Of a stretch of DNA of 64,000 nucleotides, positions 54,386-63,738 are shown in pieces. The notes under the pieces are model-generated. The model worked only from the letters and a program-made list of their open reading frames with translations, was not told the origin of the DNA and made no database searches. The DNA is from Flagellimonas amoyensis (GTDB taxonomy: Bacteria; Bacteroidota; Bacteroidia; Flavobacteriales; Flavobacteriaceae): positions 1-64,000 of the forward strand of contig NZ_QBUK01000002.1 of the NCBI RefSeq assembly GCF_003058265.1, written 5' to 3'. Within the stretch, counting starts at the first letter, position 1, and each line of letters starts with the position of its first letter. The translations under genes and the position numbers were made by a program.

Positions 54386-56986
54386 ATGAACTTTAATAAT
54401 TTTACCATAAAATCACAGGAAGCCATTCAACGGGCCCAGCAATTGGCCCAAGAATTAGGGCATCAGCAAATTGAGAACGAACACCTCTTCAAGGCCATTG
54501 CGGAAGTGGACGAAAACGTACTTCCCTTCATCCTGAAGAAATTGAACGTGAACGTGAACCTGCTCAACCAAATTCTGGACAAGGAGCTCCAGAGCTTTGC
54601 CAAAGTATCCGGTGGGGAGACCATGCTTTCCAGGGAAGCGGGAAAAACCGTGAACGAAGCGAGCATCGTGGCCAAGAACATGGGCGATGAATTTGTTTCC
54701 ATCGAACACCTTTTGCTGGCCATTTTTAAATCAAAGAGCAAAATAGCCCAGATCCTAAAGGATCAGGGTGCCTCGGAAAAAGATTTGACAGCCGCCATCC
54801 AAGAATTGCGCAAAGGTGGCAAGGTGACTTCGCAAAGTGCCGAGGAGACCTACAATTCCTTGGACAAATACGCGAACAACCTCAACCGACTTGCGGACAG
54901 CGGAAAATTGGACCCTGTGATCGGGCGTGATGAAGAAATCCGAAGGGTTTTGCAGATTTTGTCCCGAAGGACCAAGAACAACCCCATGTTGGTCGGTGAG
55001 CCCGGTGTAGGTAAGACCGCCATTGCCGAAGGCTTGGCCCACCGAATTGTACAAGGTGACGTACCTGAAAACTTGAAGGACAAGATCATTTACTCCCTGG
55101 ACATGGGTGCATTGATCGCCGGGGCCAAATACAAAGGGGAGTTTGAGGAGCGGTTGAAGGCCGTCATCAAAGAAGTCACCTCATCCGATGGCAACATCGT
55201 GCTCTTTATTGACGAGATCCATACGTTGGTGGGTGCCGGGGGCGGACAAGGTGCCATGGATGCAGCAAACATCTTGAAACCTGCTTTGGCCAGAGGGGAA
55301 TTAAGAGCCATTGGAGCGACCACACTGGACGAGTACCAAAAATATTTTGAAAAGGACAAGGCCTTGGAGCGTAGGTTCCAAAAAGTAATGGTGGACGAGC
55401 CCGATACCGAGAGTGCCATCTCCATTCTTAGGGGCATCAAGGAAAAATATGAGAGCCATCACAAAGTCCGTATCAAAGATGAGGCGGTGATCGGTGCCGT
55501 GGAACTTTCCCAACGCTACATCACCAACCGTTTCTTGCCCGATAAAGCCATCGACCTTATGGACGAAGCTGCATCCAAACTTCGTATGGAAATCAATTCC
55601 AAGCCCGAAGAACTGGATGTGCTGGATAGAAAGATCATGCAGTTGGAGATTGAGATAGAGGCCATCAAAAGGGAAAACGACAAGGCAAAATTGCAGACCC
55701 TGAACTTGGATCTCGCCAATTTGAAGGAAGACCGCAACGAAATCTTTGCCAAATGGGAAAGTGAAAAAACAGTGGTGGACAACATCCAAAAGACCAAAGA
55801 GGACATTGAAAACTATAAATTGGAGGCCGAACGTGCCGAACGGAACGGGGACTACGGAAAGGTAGCCGAACTGCGGTATGGAAAGATAAAGGAAGCCCAG
55901 GAGAAACTGGAAAAATTACAGGATGAACTTGCAAGCCAACAGACTGCTGGCACCTTGATCAAAGAGGAGGTCACTTACGAGGACATTGCCGAGGTAGTGG
56001 CCAAATGGACGGGAATCCCCGTGACCAAGATGATGCAGAGCGAACGCGAAAAACTCCTGAAACTGGAAGATGTGCTCCATAAGCGTGTAGTGGGCCAAGA
56101 CGAGGCCATCATTGCCGTTTCGGACGCCATACGAAGAAGCAGGGCCGGATTGCAGGATTCCAAAAAACCCATTGGTTCCTTCCTTTTCTTGGGAACTACC
56201 GGGGTGGGTAAGACCGAATTGGCAAAAACCTTGGCCGCCTATCTGTTCGATGACGAGAACGCCATGACACGGATAGACATGAGCGAATACCAAGAACGCC
56301 ACTCCGTGAGCCGTCTGGTAGGCGCACCTCCAGGGTATGTGGGCTATGACGAAGGAGGTCAGTTGACCGAGGCCGTGCGAAGAAAGCCCTATTCCGTGAT
56401 CTTGTTGGATGAAATTGAAAAAGCACACCCAGATACCTTCAACATCCTGCTCCAAGTGTTGGATGAAGGTAGATTGACCGACAACAAAGGCAGGGTGGCG
56501 GATTTCAAGAACTCCATCATCATCATGACGAGCAATATGGGCAGCCACATTATCCAAGAGAAGTTTGAAAATGCAGTGGATTTGGAAAGTGCCTCGGAAG
56601 CCGCAAGAATTGAAGTGATGGGATTGTTGAAGCAAAGCATTCGCCCAGAATTCTTGAACCGAATAGACGACATCATCATGTTCGCACCTTTGAACAAGTC
56701 GGACATCAAGGATATCGTGGGGCTGCAGTTGGACGGTCTGAAGAAAATGTTGTCCAAACAGCATATTACGTTGGATGCGACCGAGGAAGCCATCGATTAT
56801 CTGGCCAAAAAAGGATTCGACCCCCAATATGGCGCCAGACCCGTAAAGCGATTGATCCAAAAAGAGGTGCTGAACAACCTTTCCAAGGAACTGCTCTCCG
56901 GAAAAATCACGACCGACAGCATTGTTCTCTTGGACAGTTTTGACGATCAATTGGTGTTCCGGAACCAAAATGAGTTGGTGAATTAA
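54386..56986 (+). CDS. clpB: Disaggregase chaperone ClpB (Hsp104)
   Basis: ClpB threads aggregated proteins together with DnaK. The 866-residue protein has the N-domain repeats (1-145), AAA1 with GEPGVGKT at 204-211, the ClpB-specific coiled-coil middle domain (about 400-525), AAA2 with GTTGVGKTELAKTLA, and the C-terminal small domain. Start ATG 54386 (MNFNNFTIKSQEAIQRAQ) matches the family; a longer upstream frame is non-homologous. No HAIR- or CIRCE-like site is visible upstream. Confidence 0.98.
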   Translation: MNFNNFTIKSQEAIQRAQQLAQELGHQQIENEHLFKAIAEVDENVLPFILKKLNVNVNLLNQILDKELQSFAKVSGGETMLSREAGKTVNEASIVAKNMGDEFVSIEHLLLAIFKSKSKIAQILKDQGASEKDLTAAIQELRKGGKVTSQSAEETYNSLDKYANNLNRLADSGKLDPVIGRDEEIRRVLQILSRRTKNNPMLVGEPGVGKTAIAEGLAHRIVQGDVPENLKDKIIYSLDMGALIAGAKYKGEFEERLKAVIKEVTSSDGNIVLFIDEIHTLVGAGGGQGAMDAANILKPALARGELRAIGATTLDEYQKYFEKDKALERRFQKVMVDEPDTESAISILRGIKEKYESHHKVRIKDEAVIGAVELSQRYITNRFLPDKAIDLMDEAASKLRMEINSKPEELDVLDRKIMQLEIEIEAIKRENDKAKLQTLNLDLANLKEDRNEIFAKWESEKTVVDNIQKTKEDIENYKLEAERAERNGDYGKVAELRYGKIKEAQEKLEKLQDELASQQTAGTLIKEEVTYEDIAEVVAKWTGIPVTKMMQSEREKLLKLEDVLHKRVVGQDEAIIAVSDAIRRSRAGLQDSKKPIGSFLFLGTTGVGKTELAKTLAAYLFDDENAMTRIDMSEYQERHSVSRLVGAPPGYVGYDEGGQLTEAVRRKPYSVILLDEIEKAHPDTFNILLQVLDEGRLTDNKGRVADFKNSIIIMTSNMGSHIIQEKFENAVDLESASEAARIEVMGLLKQSIRPEFLNRIDDIIMFAPLNKSDIKDIVGLQLDGLKKMLSKQHITLDATEEAIDYLAKKGFDPQYGARPVKRLIQKEVLNNLSKELLSGKITTDSIVLLDSFDDQLVFRNQNELVN

Positions 56987-57010
56987 TTGCCACCATCATT
57001 TGCAGAACAT

Positions 57011-57163
57011 GAGGCTGTCTAAAAAGTGTCATTCTGAATGAAAAGAAGAATCTTCTACTAATTCAACTATATATTGAGTTAATAAAGATTTTTCGACTGT
57101 CCCTTCGACTACGCTCAGGGTGACAGCTCAAAATGACAATTAAATCCCTTTTTAGACAGCCTC
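57011..57163. mobile_element. MITE-like element with perfect 16-bp terminal inverted repeats
   Basis: GAGGCTGTCTAAAAAG (57011-57026) is matched exactly in inverse by CTTTTTAGACAGCCTC (57148-57163). The 153-bp element has no coding capacity. Inside are TGTCATTCTGAAT...AAGAATCTTC and CCCTTCGACTACGCTCAGGG (57101-57120), units shared with other spacers of this window. It lies between clpB and gntP. Confidence 0.75.
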
Positions 57164-57265
57164 TTTTATTTTCCATGTATTTTCCGGACATCTGGTTTGA
57201 AATCGACAACATTCGTAGTGTATTTCGTTTAAATCCTTATTTTAGCTCAAACACATTTCCGAAAT

Positions 57266-58579
57266 ATGCCACTCCTCATAGCCGTTCTGGGCATCCTTTT
57301 GCTCTTTCTGTTGATTGCCAAATTCAAGTTGAATGCCTTTCTGTCCTTTATCATTGTATGCCTTTTTGTTGGGGTTTTCCAAGGAATGGAACTGGGAAAC
57401 CTAGTGTCGTCCATCCAACGGGGCATCGGGAACACCCTGGGCTTTTTGGTATTGATATTGGGGCTTGGCGCCATGCTGGGCAAACTGGTAGCAGATAGTG
57501 GGGCCGCCCAACAGATCACTACCCAACTGGTGGCCAAATTCGGTATAAAACATGTGCAGTGGGCCATGGTGGTCACCGGTTTCATTGTGGGCATTCCCAT
57601 GTTCTATTCGGTGGGCTTCGTGATCCTGATACCTTTGGTATTTACCGTTGCCATCTCCACTGGACTGCCCTTGCTCTATGTGGGACTGCCCATGCTCACC
57701 TCACTTTCGGTGACCCACGGGTACCTCCCTCCCCACCCTGCACCCACGGCCATTGCGGCCATGTTCAATGCAGATATTGGAAAAACATTACTGTACGGGC
57801 TCATCATTGCGGTTCCTGCCATTATTGTGGCCGGGCCCCTCTTCGCACGTACCATCAAGAAAGTGGAGGCCAAACCCTTGAAGGAATTTTACAACCCAAA
57901 TATCATCCCGAAGGAAGAACTACCATCGACCTTCACCAGTATTTTTACTGCTTTATCACCAATATTACTGATAGGCATCGGCATTGCCTCGGAACAATTT
58001 CTGGAAGAAGGCAAGCTCAGGGAAGTGCTCATGTTCATTGGAAATCCAGTGATTGCCTTGTTGATTTCCGTATTGCTTGCCATTTACACCTTGGGGCTGT
58101 CCAAGGGCAAGTCTATGTCCACCATCATGGATTCCATTTCGGCATCCGTGTCCAGCATCACCATGATCCTATTGATCATTGCAGGGGCAGGGGCATTGAA
58201 GGAGGTATTGATCGACAGCCATGTGAGCGATTACATTGCCGATAGCCTAAAAGGCTCCAGCATATCGCCCTTGGTGCTGGCCTGGGTCATCGCCACGGCC
58301 ATTCGGGTCAGTGTGGGATCGGCCACCGTTGCAGGCTTGACCGCAGCCGGAATCGTACTCCCCTTGGCATCAGGCACCGGCACAAGCCCCGAGCTGATGG
58401 TCCTTGCCATAGGCTCTGGCAGTTTGATGCTTTCCCATGTGAACGATACCGGTTTCTGGATGTTCAAGGAATATTTCAATCTTTCGGTGAAGGAAACCCT
58501 GTCCACTTGGACCGTTATGGAAACCTTGGTCGGTATTATGGGGCTTATCGGAGTTTTGGTTTTAAATACATTGATTTAA
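57266..58579 (+). CDS. GntP-family proton symporter
   Basis: The 437-residue inner-membrane protein has about twelve helices and GntP-family motifs: LGLGAMLGKLVADSGAAQQIT near 70, TSLSVTHGYLPPHPAPTAIAAMFNAD near 155, and RVSVGSATVAGLTAAGIVLPLA near 355. Classical members import gluconate, but the family also moves D-serine and other hydroxy or amino acids. RidA and an M19 dipeptidase follow in the same operon with no gluconate kinase, which points to an amino-acid-type substrate (inference). Confidence 0.88.
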   Translation: MPLLIAVLGILLLFLLIAKFKLNAFLSFIIVCLFVGVFQGMELGNLVSSIQRGIGNTLGFLVLILGLGAMLGKLVADSGAAQQITTQLVAKFGIKHVQWAMVVTGFIVGIPMFYSVGFVILIPLVFTVAISTGLPLLYVGLPMLTSLSVTHGYLPPHPAPTAIAAMFNADIGKTLLYGLIIAVPAIIVAGPLFARTIKKVEAKPLKEFYNPNIIPKEELPSTFTSIFTALSPILLIGIGIASEQFLEEGKLREVLMFIGNPVIALLISVLLAIYTLGLSKGKSMSTIMDSISASVSSITMILLIIAGAGALKEVLIDSHVSDYIADSLKGSSISPLVLAWVIATAIRVSVGSATVAGLTAAGIVLPLASGTGTSPELMVLAIGSGSLMLSHVNDTGFWMFKEYFNLSVKETLSTWTVMETLVGIMGLIGVLVLNTLI

Positions 58580-58583
58580 ACAT

Positions 58584-59051
58584 ATGAACAGTACACCTTC
58601 AAAACGAGTTGAGGAACTGAATCTTCAGCTCCCACCTGCCCCACCACCCGCCGGGGTATATAGACCCATTTTGGTCGTCGATAATTTTTTATACGTATCA
58701 GGTCAAGGTCCCGTCCAGCTCGATGGTTCCCTAATGATAGGCCGTGCCGGGGACGACCTGGATGCCGATCAGGCCAAATTGGCGGCCAGACAGGTAGGAT
58801 TGACCATGTTATCCACCATCATCACCCATTTTGGGAGCTTGGACCGCATCAAAAGGGTCGTAAAAGTGCTGGGGATGGTCAACTCCACTCCAGATTTTGG
58901 AAAACAACCCTATGTCGTCAACGGATTCAGTGAATTGATGGCCGATGTTTTTGGAAAGGAAAACGGTATTGGCGTGCGGAGTGCCGTTGGGATGATGCTT
59001 CCCGGCAATATTCCCGTGGAGGTCGAGGCCATGTTCGAACTTCATCCCTAG
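58584..59051 (+). CDS. RidA/YjgF/YER057c-family protein
   Basis: The 155-residue protein has the RidA core (VDNFLYVSGQGPVQLDGSLMIGRAGDDL, AARQVGLTMLSTI, GVRSAVGMMLPGNIPVEVEAMFEL), with the conserved Arg in VRSAVG. RidA proteins hydrolyse reactive enamine/imine intermediates made by PLP enzymes; this longer, YjgH-like subgroup may have another role. It starts four bases after gntP and ends four bases before the dipeptidase. Confidence 0.9.
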   Translation: MNSTPSKRVEELNLQLPPAPPPAGVYRPILVVDNFLYVSGQGPVQLDGSLMIGRAGDDLDADQAKLAARQVGLTMLSTIITHFGSLDRIKRVVKVLGMVNSTPDFGKQPYVVNGFSELMADVFGKENGIGVRSAVGMMLPGNIPVEVEAMFELHP

Positions 59052-59055
59052 TCCC

Positions 59056-60120
59056 ATGTTCATATTTGATGTGCACTTGGACCTCTCCATGAACGCCATG
59101 GAGTGGAACCGCGACCTCAGGCTCCCCGTTTCCGAAATACGGGAGCGGGAAAAGGGAATGACGGACAAACCCGATCGTGGCAACAACACAGTTTCTTTCC
59201 CCGCCATGCGCGAGGGCCATGTAGGTCTTTGCGTGGCCACCCAGATTGCCCGTTACGTCAAGAAAAACAACCCTCTTCCCGGTTGGCATTCCCAACACCA
59301 AGCCTGGGCGCAGACCCAAGGACAGTTGGCATGGTACAAAGCCATGGAAAATGAAGGCGAAATGGTCCAGATCACGGATTTGGGGGGTTTGGACAATCAC
59401 TTACAACTTTGGCAAAGCGAAAAGGAACATAAACCCATAGGATACATTTTGAGCCTGGAAGGCGCCGATTCCATTGTGGATATGGGCTATTTGGAAAGGT
59501 CGTATGAAGCCGGTTTGAGGGCCATCGGTCCCGCACATTATGGTCCCGGAATCTATGCGCATGGCACGGATTCCGTTGGAGGTATTGGCGCAAAGGGAAG
59601 GGAACTCTTAAAAAAAATAGAGGAACTCAACCTCATTTTGGATGCCACACATTTGTGTGATATGAGTTTTTGGGAAACCATGACGGCCTACAACGGTCCA
59701 GTCTGGGCCAGCCATAGCCTTTGTCGGAAGTTTGTGGACCACAACCGACAGTTTACGGACGAACAGCTCAAGGAATTGATCCAGAGGGAAGCGGTGATCG
59801 GGATGGTGCTGGATGCTTGGATGATGGTCCCCAATTGGGTCCGGAGGAAATCCGACCCAAAAGCTATGGGGGTCTCGCTTGAAATCATGGCGGACAATAT
59901 AGACCACATCTGTCAGTTGGCCGGAAATACGAACCACGTGGGTATTGGTACCGATTTGGACGGTGGCTTTGGAACAGAACAGGGGCCCTATGATGTGGAT
60001 ACGATCGCCGACCTGCAAAAAATCCCCGAACTCTTGTCCAAAAGAGGGTATACGGCATCCGATATCGAAAACATCACCAGCCAGAATTACCTCAATTTCT
60101 TGAGAAGGGTCTGGGGGTGA
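59056..60120 (+). CDS. Membrane dipeptidase, peptidase family M19
   Basis: The 354-residue amidohydrolase-type barrel protein has the metal site HLD in MFIFDVHLDLSMNAMEW (His7, Asp9), YILSLEGADSIVDMGYL (Glu metal ligand), LDATHLCDMSFWE and VGIGTDLDGGFGTEQGP. M19 enzymes cleave dipeptides, often with a D-residue at the C-terminus. No signal peptide is present, so it is cytoplasmic. It is the third gene of the gntP-ridA operon. Confidence 0.92.
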   Translation: MFIFDVHLDLSMNAMEWNRDLRLPVSEIREREKGMTDKPDRGNNTVSFPAMREGHVGLCVATQIARYVKKNNPLPGWHSQHQAWAQTQGQLAWYKAMENEGEMVQITDLGGLDNHLQLWQSEKEHKPIGYILSLEGADSIVDMGYLERSYEAGLRAIGPAHYGPGIYAHGTDSVGGIGAKGRELLKKIEELNLILDATHLCDMSFWETMTAYNGPVWASHSLCRKFVDHNRQFTDEQLKELIQREAVIGMVLDAWMMVPNWVRRKSDPKAMGVSLEIMADNIDHICQLAGNTNHVGIGTDLDGGFGTEQGPYDVDTIADLQKIPELLSKRGYTASDIENITSQNYLNFLRRVWG

Positions 60121-60271
60121 TGGGGACATTGTCCCCAAAATCGCTTTCAATCCTTATTTCGGACATGGAAAATGCGCCAACACTGTTAAAATAACGGCTT
60201 TTAAACCGCTATAATACCAAACAGTATTGTTTTTTTATATCTTCGTTTCACCCGAACCAACCCGTACCACC

Positions 60272-60868
60272 ATGTCCAAAAAAGCAGAACGCACCACCGC
60301 CTATATCATTGAGACGGTAGCCCCGATCTTTAACAAGCACGGATATATCGGAACTAGCATGAGCGACCTCACCGAGGCCACAGGTCTCACCAAAGGTGCC
60401 ATTTATGGCAATTTTGAGAACAAGGAAGCCCTTGCCCTCTCTGCTTTTGAATATAACCGAAACCAATTGCTAAGTGCCATAGACGAACCATTGGACGCCG
60501 AGGAAGACTCCCTTGGAAAATTGTTTTCCCTTATCAATTTCTACAAGCAATATGACGTGTTCACCCTTCCGATGGGCGGATGCCCCATTCTGAACGTTGG
60601 GATTGACGCCCAAGGCAACAACACCCTGTTGGCCGCTGCGGTAAAGGAAACCGTCAAGGACATCGAAGGAAAAATAGCCTTGGTTTTGGAAAATGGGGCC
60701 AAACAGAATGAATTGTACCTTCCCGTCCCCCCGTTACAGTTTGCCAAGCAGTTGTTCACCATGATCCAAGGGGCCGTTGCGATGAGCACCATCACCCGCG
60801 ACCGCAAATATCTTATCAATACGCTTACCTATTTGGAACATTTGGTGCGCAAGGAAATCAAAAAATAG
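60272..60868 (+). CDS. TetR-family transcriptional regulator
   Basis: The 198-residue protein has the N-terminal TetR helix-turn-helix (AERTTAYIIETVAPIFNKHGYIGTSMSDLTEATGLTKGAIYGNFENKEALALSAF) and a helical ligand domain with GGCPILNVGIDAQG. The start is ATG 60272 (MSKKAERTTAYI). It lies 151 bases after the dipeptidase on the same strand; whether it controls that operon is unknown. Confidence 0.93.
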   Translation: MSKKAERTTAYIIETVAPIFNKHGYIGTSMSDLTEATGLTKGAIYGNFENKEALALSAFEYNRNQLLSAIDEPLDAEEDSLGKLFSLINFYKQYDVFTLPMGGCPILNVGIDAQGNNTLLAAAVKETVKDIEGKIALVLENGAKQNELYLPVPPLQFAKQLFTMIQGAVAMSTITRDRKYLINTLTYLEHLVRKEIKK

Positions 60869-60872
60869 TTTT

Positions 60873-62315
60873 TCAATTCCCTCTTACCCTGAAAATCCAG
60901 ATTTTATCTGGGTATTTCCCATTGAACTTGCTATCCCTTGCCGTCCGTGCTTCGTCCATCGTATCGTACCGCTCCAAATACACATAATTGTACTTATTGG
61001 CTTTTCGATAAAAGGATTTGGGCTCCAATCCCTTGGTCCGAAGGGTCTTCATGAAGTTATCAAAATACTTTTGGGTACCGTACACATTGGCTATCAAATA
61101 AAAACCTGGTTCCAGCCCTTCTTCACCTTGCACCTCCTCATATTTTTCATTGGGCCGCAGTTCCACGTTCTGGTTTCTGAGCCTTGCCAGACTGTCCTGC
61201 TGCCGTTGCAGTGACACTTGGGCGATACTGTCCTTTCTTTGCTGTTCGCGCAATTGTTCAGCCAGTTGTCTGGCCTGGGCCAATGAATCCCTTTCTTGCT
61301 GAAGTGCAGCTTCCCTTTGTAGTGCAAGTTCGGCCTCTTCTTCCCTCTTCAATCGCTCCTGCTCCAAAGCCACTTCCTTTTCCACATCAAAACCCACCAC
61401 TTTTTTACGCCCATCCGGCTTTCCAAAGCGATAGGAAGCAATGATCTCGATGGTTGGGTCCTCCTCTTCCAAAGAAGAATCCGTTCCAAATTCCATAAGT
61501 CCACCTATGGAAAACGCATTGGCCAAGGTAACTCCCAATCCTCCCGAAACTCCATAAAAACTATTGTAGCCACCCTGCAACCAGAACCTGGATGTGGACA
61601 GAAGTCCGTTCAGACCAAATTGGGTATCTCCTTCGGGAACCGACTTCACATAGATCATGGGACGCACAAAACTGTCGCCCAGACCACTGGACAAGGTCAC
61701 GGGAAAATCGTGCCCCAAAGTCCCCATGATGGTCTGGAAATTCTCTGTTTCCCCTTCCCCTGAAAGATAAAAGCCCACGGCATTCTCAAAGGCCAATCCC
61801 AAACTGAACCGGTTGACCAACAAACGGAACCCCGGTGAAAATGTCATCCGAAAACCTTCAAAACTTTCCAAAATGGCCGGATCCACCTCCCCATCCTGGC
61901 CAAAGCGTTCATCGGCCACGGTCTGCTGAAAGGCAAAGACATTCACTCCTGCCAACAACTGGACTTCATCGTCCAACTGAAATGTATGGGTGTAATTGCC
62001 ATTTCCACCTGTAAAAAGGAAAATACCTGTATTGTGCTGCAAGAAACCAAGGCCGGCAGTGGAGCGGGGATTGATTTGATGGGTGTAATTGGCGAAAATG
62101 GTAGTGGGATCCCCATCAATGTCCTGCCATTGCCATCGGGTCCAGACGGAAAGGGAATTGGGCAGGTTCCAATCGGGAGCATAGGAGGCATTCATGAGGC
62201 TTGAACCGAACTGCACAAGGGTATGCTGTCTCAAATCGGTGGGCAATTGTCGTTCCTGGCCCCTAGCCATCGTCAAAACCATTGCCCACAGCGTGCAAAC
62301 GAAAATCCTGCGCAT
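60873..62315 (-). CDS. PorP/SprF-family outer-membrane protein with coiled coil and C-terminal SPOR-like domain
   Basis: The 480-residue protein has a signal peptide (MRRIFVCTLWAMVLTMARGQ). Residues 20-310 form a PorP/SprF beta-barrel: FGSSLMNASYAPDWNLP, TIFANYTHQINPRSTAGLGFLQHNTG, WLQGGYNSFYGVSGGLGVTLANAFSIG. Residues 320-390 are a Gln/Arg/Glu-rich coiled coil. Residues 400-480 resemble a SPOR-type domain (GFYLIANVYGTQKYFDNFMKTLRTKGLEP ... YVYLERYDTMDEARTARDS). PorP/SprF proteins belong to type IX secretion and gliding. The extra C-terminal module suggests contact with peptidoglycan. Confidence 0.88.
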   Translation of the reverse strand: MRRIFVCTLWAMVLTMARGQERQLPTDLRQHTLVQFGSSLMNASYAPDWNLPNSLSVWTRWQWQDIDGDPTTIFANYTHQINPRSTAGLGFLQHNTGIFLFTGGNGNYTHTFQLDDEVQLLAGVNVFAFQQTVADERFGQDGEVDPAILESFEGFRMTFSPGFRLLVNRFSLGLAFENAVGFYLSGEGETENFQTIMGTLGHDFPVTLSSGLGDSFVRPMIYVKSVPEGDTQFGLNGLLSTSRFWLQGGYNSFYGVSGGLGVTLANAFSIGGLMEFGTDSSLEEEDPTIEIIASYRFGKPDGRKKVVGFDVEKEVALEQERLKREEEAELALQREAALQQERDSLAQARQLAEQLREQQRKDSIAQVSLQRQQDSLARLRNQNVELRPNEKYEEVQGEEGLEPGFYLIANVYGTQKYFDNFMKTLRTKGLEPKSFYRKANKYNYVYLERYDTMDEARTARDSKFNGKYPDKIWIFRVRGN

Positions 62316-62391
62316 ACGATAAAATGAAAATTAAACGTTACTTTTAAATCAAATTAACAAAAAACCTCGGGGAACCATTTAGCTTAGAACT

Positions 62392-62916
62392 ATGCGAACC
62401 ATCAAACCTCTAATTGCGCTTGCAATTTTAATCGTTGGAAGTATCAGCTGCAAAAAAGATACGAAAATTGCAGAAGACCCGATCATATCCACTTTCTATT
62501 TTATCCGACATGCCGAAAAGGACAGGACCGACCCCGAAAACCCTGATCCGGAACTGAACCAAGATGGTCTCAACAGGGCCATCCGATGGGCAGAGGTGTT
62601 TGACCCCATTCCCTTGGATGTGATCTACTCCACCAACTACGAAAGGACTTCCATGACGGCCGCCCCTACTTCGGTCAAGAAAAACATCGATGTGAAATAT
62701 TACGACCCCAATGCCGTGAACATCGAGGAGTTCAAATTCACCAATGAAGGGAAAAATGTGCTGGTCGTGGGCCACAGCAATACCATACCTGCTTTTGTGA
62801 ACCGCATGATCGATATGGAAAAATATGAAGACATGGATGACAGCGACAATGGCAGTCTGTTCATTGTCCGCATCATTGATGGTGTCCCGACTGATATCCG
62901 TTTGAAGATGGATTAA
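62392..62916 (+). CDS. Histidine phosphatase (phosphoglycerate-mutase-like) lipoprotein
   Basis: The 174-residue protein has a lipoprotein signal (LIVGSISC, Cys20). The catalytic RHAEKD motif follows (Arg39, His40), then the second His in VLVVGHSNTIPAFVNRM. The short histidine phosphatase fold is complete. Lipid anchoring places it outside the cytoplasm, so the substrate is an extracytoplasmic phosphoester of unknown kind. Its end overlaps the converging gene by four bases. Confidence 0.88.
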   Translation: MRTIKPLIALAILIVGSISCKKDTKIAEDPIISTFYFIRHAEKDRTDPENPDPELNQDGLNRAIRWAEVFDPIPLDVIYSTNYERTSMTAAPTSVKKNIDVKYYDPNAVNIEEFKFTNEGKNVLVVGHSNTIPAFVNRMIDMEKYEDMDDSDNGSLFIVRIIDGVPTDIRLKMD

Positions 62917-63656
62917 TCGTTCCGTACCTCGATGTCCGTAATCTCTATTTTGGACAAAAGTTCCAATTCTCCTTTATCATAAAGTTGCCCTATTTCCAAA
63001 ATATCTGAGCCCTCGGTCTTGGGCTTGTAATTTTCATAATCCACAAAACGGATACTGTCCACGTAGCGTTCATTGTACGCTTTCCGGAAGCGTTGCCCAC
63101 CTCCTTCCACCTGAAAGTCATAAGCTAAATAATCCGGTTTAAAACTTTCTGTATCAAACCAATACAAATAGATATCTTCAAAATCATCACCGCCACCTTG
63201 CTGGTCAAAGGTCACTTTTATTTTGTAGTATTCCTTTCCGGCTATGGATTCCTTCCCCAGTAATTCCTTGTTCACGGCCCCATCGTTCAACCCGAAGGGC
63301 AAACGCACAAAATAATGGACGGAATTGATGGAATTGGCATATCTGACAGCCATAGAATCGGGCACGGCCACCAAGGAATCGTTCATGTATCTTTCAAAAC
63401 CTGCGTCCTTTTTCACATCGGTAATGGTAGCGGAATCCAATCGGGAAATCCGTTCGAACACCCGTTTTCCATTTTCATTCCTGGACACATATTCCTTGTC
63501 CCTGAAGTGAAAAGAGGTGCTATGATCATTGTAACGTGCACCACCACTGGCGACAATCGACTTATCCACAATCTCTTGGGCCGTAGGGGGTTCTTGGGGA
63601 GTTTCTTTGCAAGCAATGGACAACAATACAAAAAGGAGCGGAAAAATTCTTTGCAT
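62913..63656 (-). CDS. DUF6503-type lipoprotein of unknown function
   Basis: The 247-residue protein has a lipoprotein signal (LFVLLSIAC, Cys16). A LolA/DUF6503-like beta-rich domain follows: AQEIVDKSIVASGGARYNDHSTSFHFRDKEYV, then ISRLDSATITDVKKDAGFER and YLYWFDTESFKPDYLAYDFQVEGGGQRFRKAYNERYVDSIRFVDYENY. The family name is from memory and no function is known. It diverges from smpB. Confidence 0.7.
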   Translation of the reverse strand: MQRIFPLLFVLLSIACKETPQEPPTAQEIVDKSIVASGGARYNDHSTSFHFRDKEYVSRNENGKRVFERISRLDSATITDVKKDAGFERYMNDSLVAVPDSMAVRYANSINSVHYFVRLPFGLNDGAVNKELLGKESIAGKEYYKIKVTFDQQGGGDDFEDIYLYWFDTESFKPDYLAYDFQVEGGGQRFRKAYNERYVDSIRFVDYENYKPKTEGSDILEIGQLYDKGELELLSKIEITDIEVRND

Positions 63657-63738
63657 GGGGAACAGTTTGGTGTATAATCGTAAAATCTAATGCAACATTA
63701 CAATTTTCTTGGCCAAGAGTTTATATTTTTGCGCACAA

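Noticed and set aside
55916..56968. 350-codon open frame on the minus strand
   Set aside because: It lies wholly inside clpB on the other strand; its composition (His-, Phe- and Gln-rich, no domain) is that of a mirror frame of a conserved gene.
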